From assembly GCA_903772945.1 (NCBI GenBank), contig CAICTM010001238.1, positions 1 through 33,384 of the forward strand: 33,384 nt of DNA, read 5' to 3'. The stretch comes from Seminavis robusta. Taxonomy: Eukaryota > Bacillariophyta > Bacillariophyceae > Naviculales > Naviculaceae. Every line of letters begins with the position of its first letter. Positions within the stretch are counted from its first letter, which is position 1. This document shows positions 30,969 through 33,384 of this stretch, one piece after another. A program made the translations under genes and the position numbers. The notes under the pieces were generated by a model. That model did not search any database. It was not told the DNA's origin and worked only from the letters and a program-made list of their open reading frames with translations.

Positions 30969-32229
30969 AGGTGAATCTGACGAGCGACAGCCAACTGCGC
31001 GGGAACCGTCAGGATGGTCATCCGCCACCCTTCACGCAAGCTACCAATACAATATCCATGCATGTCATCACCCTAAAAACAAGGCTGGAGGTTCCATCCA
31101 CACTTATACCAGCCAGTACTTCAGAAATGGCTGCTGGTGCCACCCGCCACCCGGGTTATCATCTACACTCTACACTGCCTTGTATGCTTTAAATATAATC
31201 AATCAACTACCAGTATTCAATTGCGTAGATAGGTAGTAGAGGTGAAGCTGCTGTTGCCAGGTTTCCTGAATGACATGCTCTGTCTCTTTTGTCAAAAGAC
31301 TTATCTAGCTATGTAGCTAGTAGACACCCAAGGTTGCCTGGAGCCACGCTCATTGGACTTTGAGCGACCACCACCACAGCAGCCACGTTTGTCTCCATCC
31401 ATGGAGGTGCGCTGAAATGTTGGCCCCAAAAGTTACTGCTGGGGATGGATCCTATTTCCCACGCAATATTCTCTGGGGCCCTCTTTTACAACGCAAACGA
31501 CATGGTAGGTACCTGCCCCGGCACTGGCAGCCATGCCTTGCCAAGCCGACAAGAGAGTATCAAATTCTCTAATATTCATTGTTTTCCTTGGGCTTGGTGA
31601 TATCCATTCCTTCAGCCCTGACCGGTACCAGGTACCAGTAGGCTTCACACAAACAGCCAAAATCTGCTTATTAAACTAGCTAGCTCGCTCCTGTTTCCGC
31701 CCTTAGTTAGTCCCTTGAACACCGCACAATTATTTTATTGCTCCCTTCTTGGGGGTTAACGTCGTCCGTTCTTACATTTTTTTCAACGGGGTACAGTAAA
31801 GGTATAACCCCTCTAACAAACCAGGAATACAACCGTGTACATGGAGTACCAGGCTCTACGTGTTACCCTGTCTTTCCCTTTGTTTTGGGTGTTTCTACCT
31901 TTCTCGACCTTCTTCCAAGTTGACTGGAACATCGAACGACCGAACGACCGACTGGCTCGCTGGAACATCGACACTGGTATGAACGAAGGCTTTCGCAAAC
32001 ACACTGACGCACACAAGAGGAAGAAAGTCAATCCAAGCAAAAGATCGCAAAGTGATCGGCAGAGTGGAAAAGCACATGAAAATCGCAAAGTCCTCGAAAA
32101 TGCTAAGTCCACGAACGGCAAAGACAAAGTCGCTCAGATCACAAACAAGATAACAAAAGACAACAAGAAAACCAGTAACCACAAAAAATCTTAAAACTAA
32201 AATGAAACATATAAAATTTGTTTTTGCTA
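30969..32229. other. No supported gene
   Basis: A CTAG run lies at 31677-31684 and an ACCGGTACCAGGTACC palindromic cluster near 31621. A plus-strand frame with an ATG at 31841 and ending at 32194 gives 118 residues: a hydrophobic start and a Lys- and Asn-rich tail. It is overlapped by minus-strand frames of 104 and 156 codons and resembles nothing I know; I do not call it. Confidence 0.45.
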
Positions 32230-32257
32230 AGCCTACAGCAGGATCGCGCTGTAGGCT
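32230..32257. repeat. Perfect 10-bp stem hairpin
   Basis: AGCCTACAGC at 32230-32239 and GCTGTAGGCT at 32248-32257 are perfect reverse complements around an 8-base loop. It lies exactly at the 3' end of the frameshifted recombinase remnant and may mark the element end or a terminator-like structure. Confidence 0.8.
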
Positions 32258-33384
32258 GGGTACCACCACCAAGGCAGTTCGCTCAATGCAAGCGTGGGTG
32301 GAAGCCGGTGGGCTGATCTTCTTGTCGTGCTTGAACTTGTTATGATCTGGGTGACCGTAACCCACCCGTAGGTGGCATAGATGGGTCGACGCAGCCCTCC
32401 AATCGAACCCTTGCCATCAACCGAATCACACGTCCCACACATGCTTGCGCGGCAGAACTTGTCCTTGACGCGGCGCGCGCTCACGAGCAGTAAACTCGCA
32501 TGCGGCCTTGTTCCCGTTCAGGCCCTTGATCCACTCGTCCCACAACTCGTAGAGGTTGAAAGGCTTCTTCGCAAGCTGCGCTGGGAGGGTAGCGGGTGTC
32601 GGGCGCCCTTCGGCAGGAGTTTGAGCCAAACGCCCAGGACTCCTCGGTGGGTGGTGGGGGAAGTCCTCCGCCCGCTGCAGCAGCACCACCGCCGCCAGCT
32701 CCCGCAGTACCACCACCAACGCCACTCCACCGGCGCACCAGGAAGCGGAAGCCTTGGAGCACCACCGCCCTCGCGATCAACTGGAAGTGGTTGATCCTCC
32801 CAATATTCTTGTTCACGATGGCAATGTTCGTAGAGACATAGCCCCTCAAGGAGCTGATGTCCTGTGCAAGCATCTGCTGGGCCTCCTCGATCGCCTGCTG
32901 AGTCCTATGTTGAGAGCAAGCAATTGGTTGAGCTGTTCCATGTTGACACCACCAGAGCACCTCCGACCAAGGGCTCAGAACCAGCTTGGACCTGGGCGGT
33001 GGGAGCAAACTACAGTAATGTGCAATGCATTGGCTACCTTGTATATTGTCAGAGGGATCTTTGCCACTGGGTTGTAGTCGGCCCCAGGATCCTCATCCAA
33101 AGTGGTTCGAAGCTGGCATACTCCGTCTGGATGCGGTTGCGAATCTCAGCCGTCATCATATGCTCCAAGCCAGGTTCCATCGCAGCCCAAAGCAAGGCTG
33201 GACAAGCACCATGGCGATGTTGTTGCTTGGGTCGTCAGCGAAGAAGTCACAGATCTTCGGACAAACATGCTCACCGATGAACCCATGGTCAACACCGCTG
33301 TCAGCCTTGATGCTGTACTTGACGGGACCACCAACAGCGAGCGTCCCAGCAACCTTGGCGTCGGTGGGAAGCTGCTCCAAGTGA
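32233..33384 (-). pseudogene. Crypton-like recombinase remnant (C-terminal part), frameshifted and running off the window
   Basis: Read from the right edge, the minus strand gives AVGGPVKYSIKADSGVDHGF and EHVCPKICDFF, then after a shift ALLWAAMEPGLEHMMTAEIR, then after another shift DEDPGADYNPVAKIPLTIYK. Further on come AIEEAQQMLAQDISSLRGYV, a Gly- and Ala-rich linker (about 32640-32750), LYELWDEWIKGLNGNKAACE, FTARER, KHVWDV and IYATYG. From memory, this order of motifs occurs in a protein family that is multi-copy in diatom genomes. The LYELWDEW to KHVWDV part resembles the GCR1_C DNA-binding domain found at the C-terminus of Crypton tyrosine recombinases. At least four frame changes show decay. 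The recombinase catalytic part would lie beyond 33384. The Crypton assignment is inference. Confidence 0.55.

Noticed and set aside
31841..32194. 118-codon frame with a hydrophobic start and Lys-rich tail
   Set aside because: Minus-strand frames overlap it, composition is low-complexity, and there is no family match or splice signal to support it.

Overview
The window looks like nuclear DNA of a diatom, probably a repeat-rich raphid pennate. Three things point there: a receptor-type guanylyl cyclase fused to a class I cyclic-nucleotide phosphodiesterase and split by 18 short GT-AG introns, copia remnants with the wording of diatom pol proteins, and a eukaryotic initiator tRNA. No bacterial-style operons or ribosome binding sites are visible. 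The species call is inference.

Layout. Positions 1-9000 are mostly decayed DNA: a broken 5' gene fragment with a hidden membrane anchor (262-736), a decayed fragment of a repeated gene (1810-2085), a ladder of GGCAAAAG-type words (2345-2820), two tandem hairpin repeats (3341-3471), a 5'-truncated LINE with a 17-bp target duplication (3795-4774), and a long frameshifted gene on the minus strand (6094-8766). A GIY-YIG/T5orf172-like segment may lie in that long gene. From 9561 to 14660 come an initiator tRNA-Met, a duplicated 3' tail of the cyclase gene, a 239-bp tandem repeat interrupted by a foldback insertion, a copia remnant and a fragment resembling a P-type ATPase. Positions 14661-17334 hold no gene but many short palindromic words.

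The healthy genes lie at 17335-29383. They are the 19-exon cyclase-phosphodiesterase (+), an intronless 940-residue protein joining a TLC-like multi-pass membrane domain to a COG2907-like FAD oxidoreductase (+), and a protochlorophyllide-reductase-like short-chain dehydrogenase (-). The last two converge on about 1.4 kb of gene-free DNA. A possible 91-residue single-pass membrane protein lies at 30693. The right edge (32233-33384) is a frameshifted remnant that I read as the C-terminal part of a Crypton-like recombinase.

The genes do not form an obvious pathway. The cyclase-phosphodiesterase can make and destroy a cyclic nucleotide in one protein. The TLC-FAD protein and the dehydrogenase are plausibly lipid- or pigment-related redox enzymes. 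The most unusual large-scale features are runs of CTAG confined to non-coding DNA, and small insertions rich in CCGTA and ACTAAC words in one decayed gene copy relative to the other.
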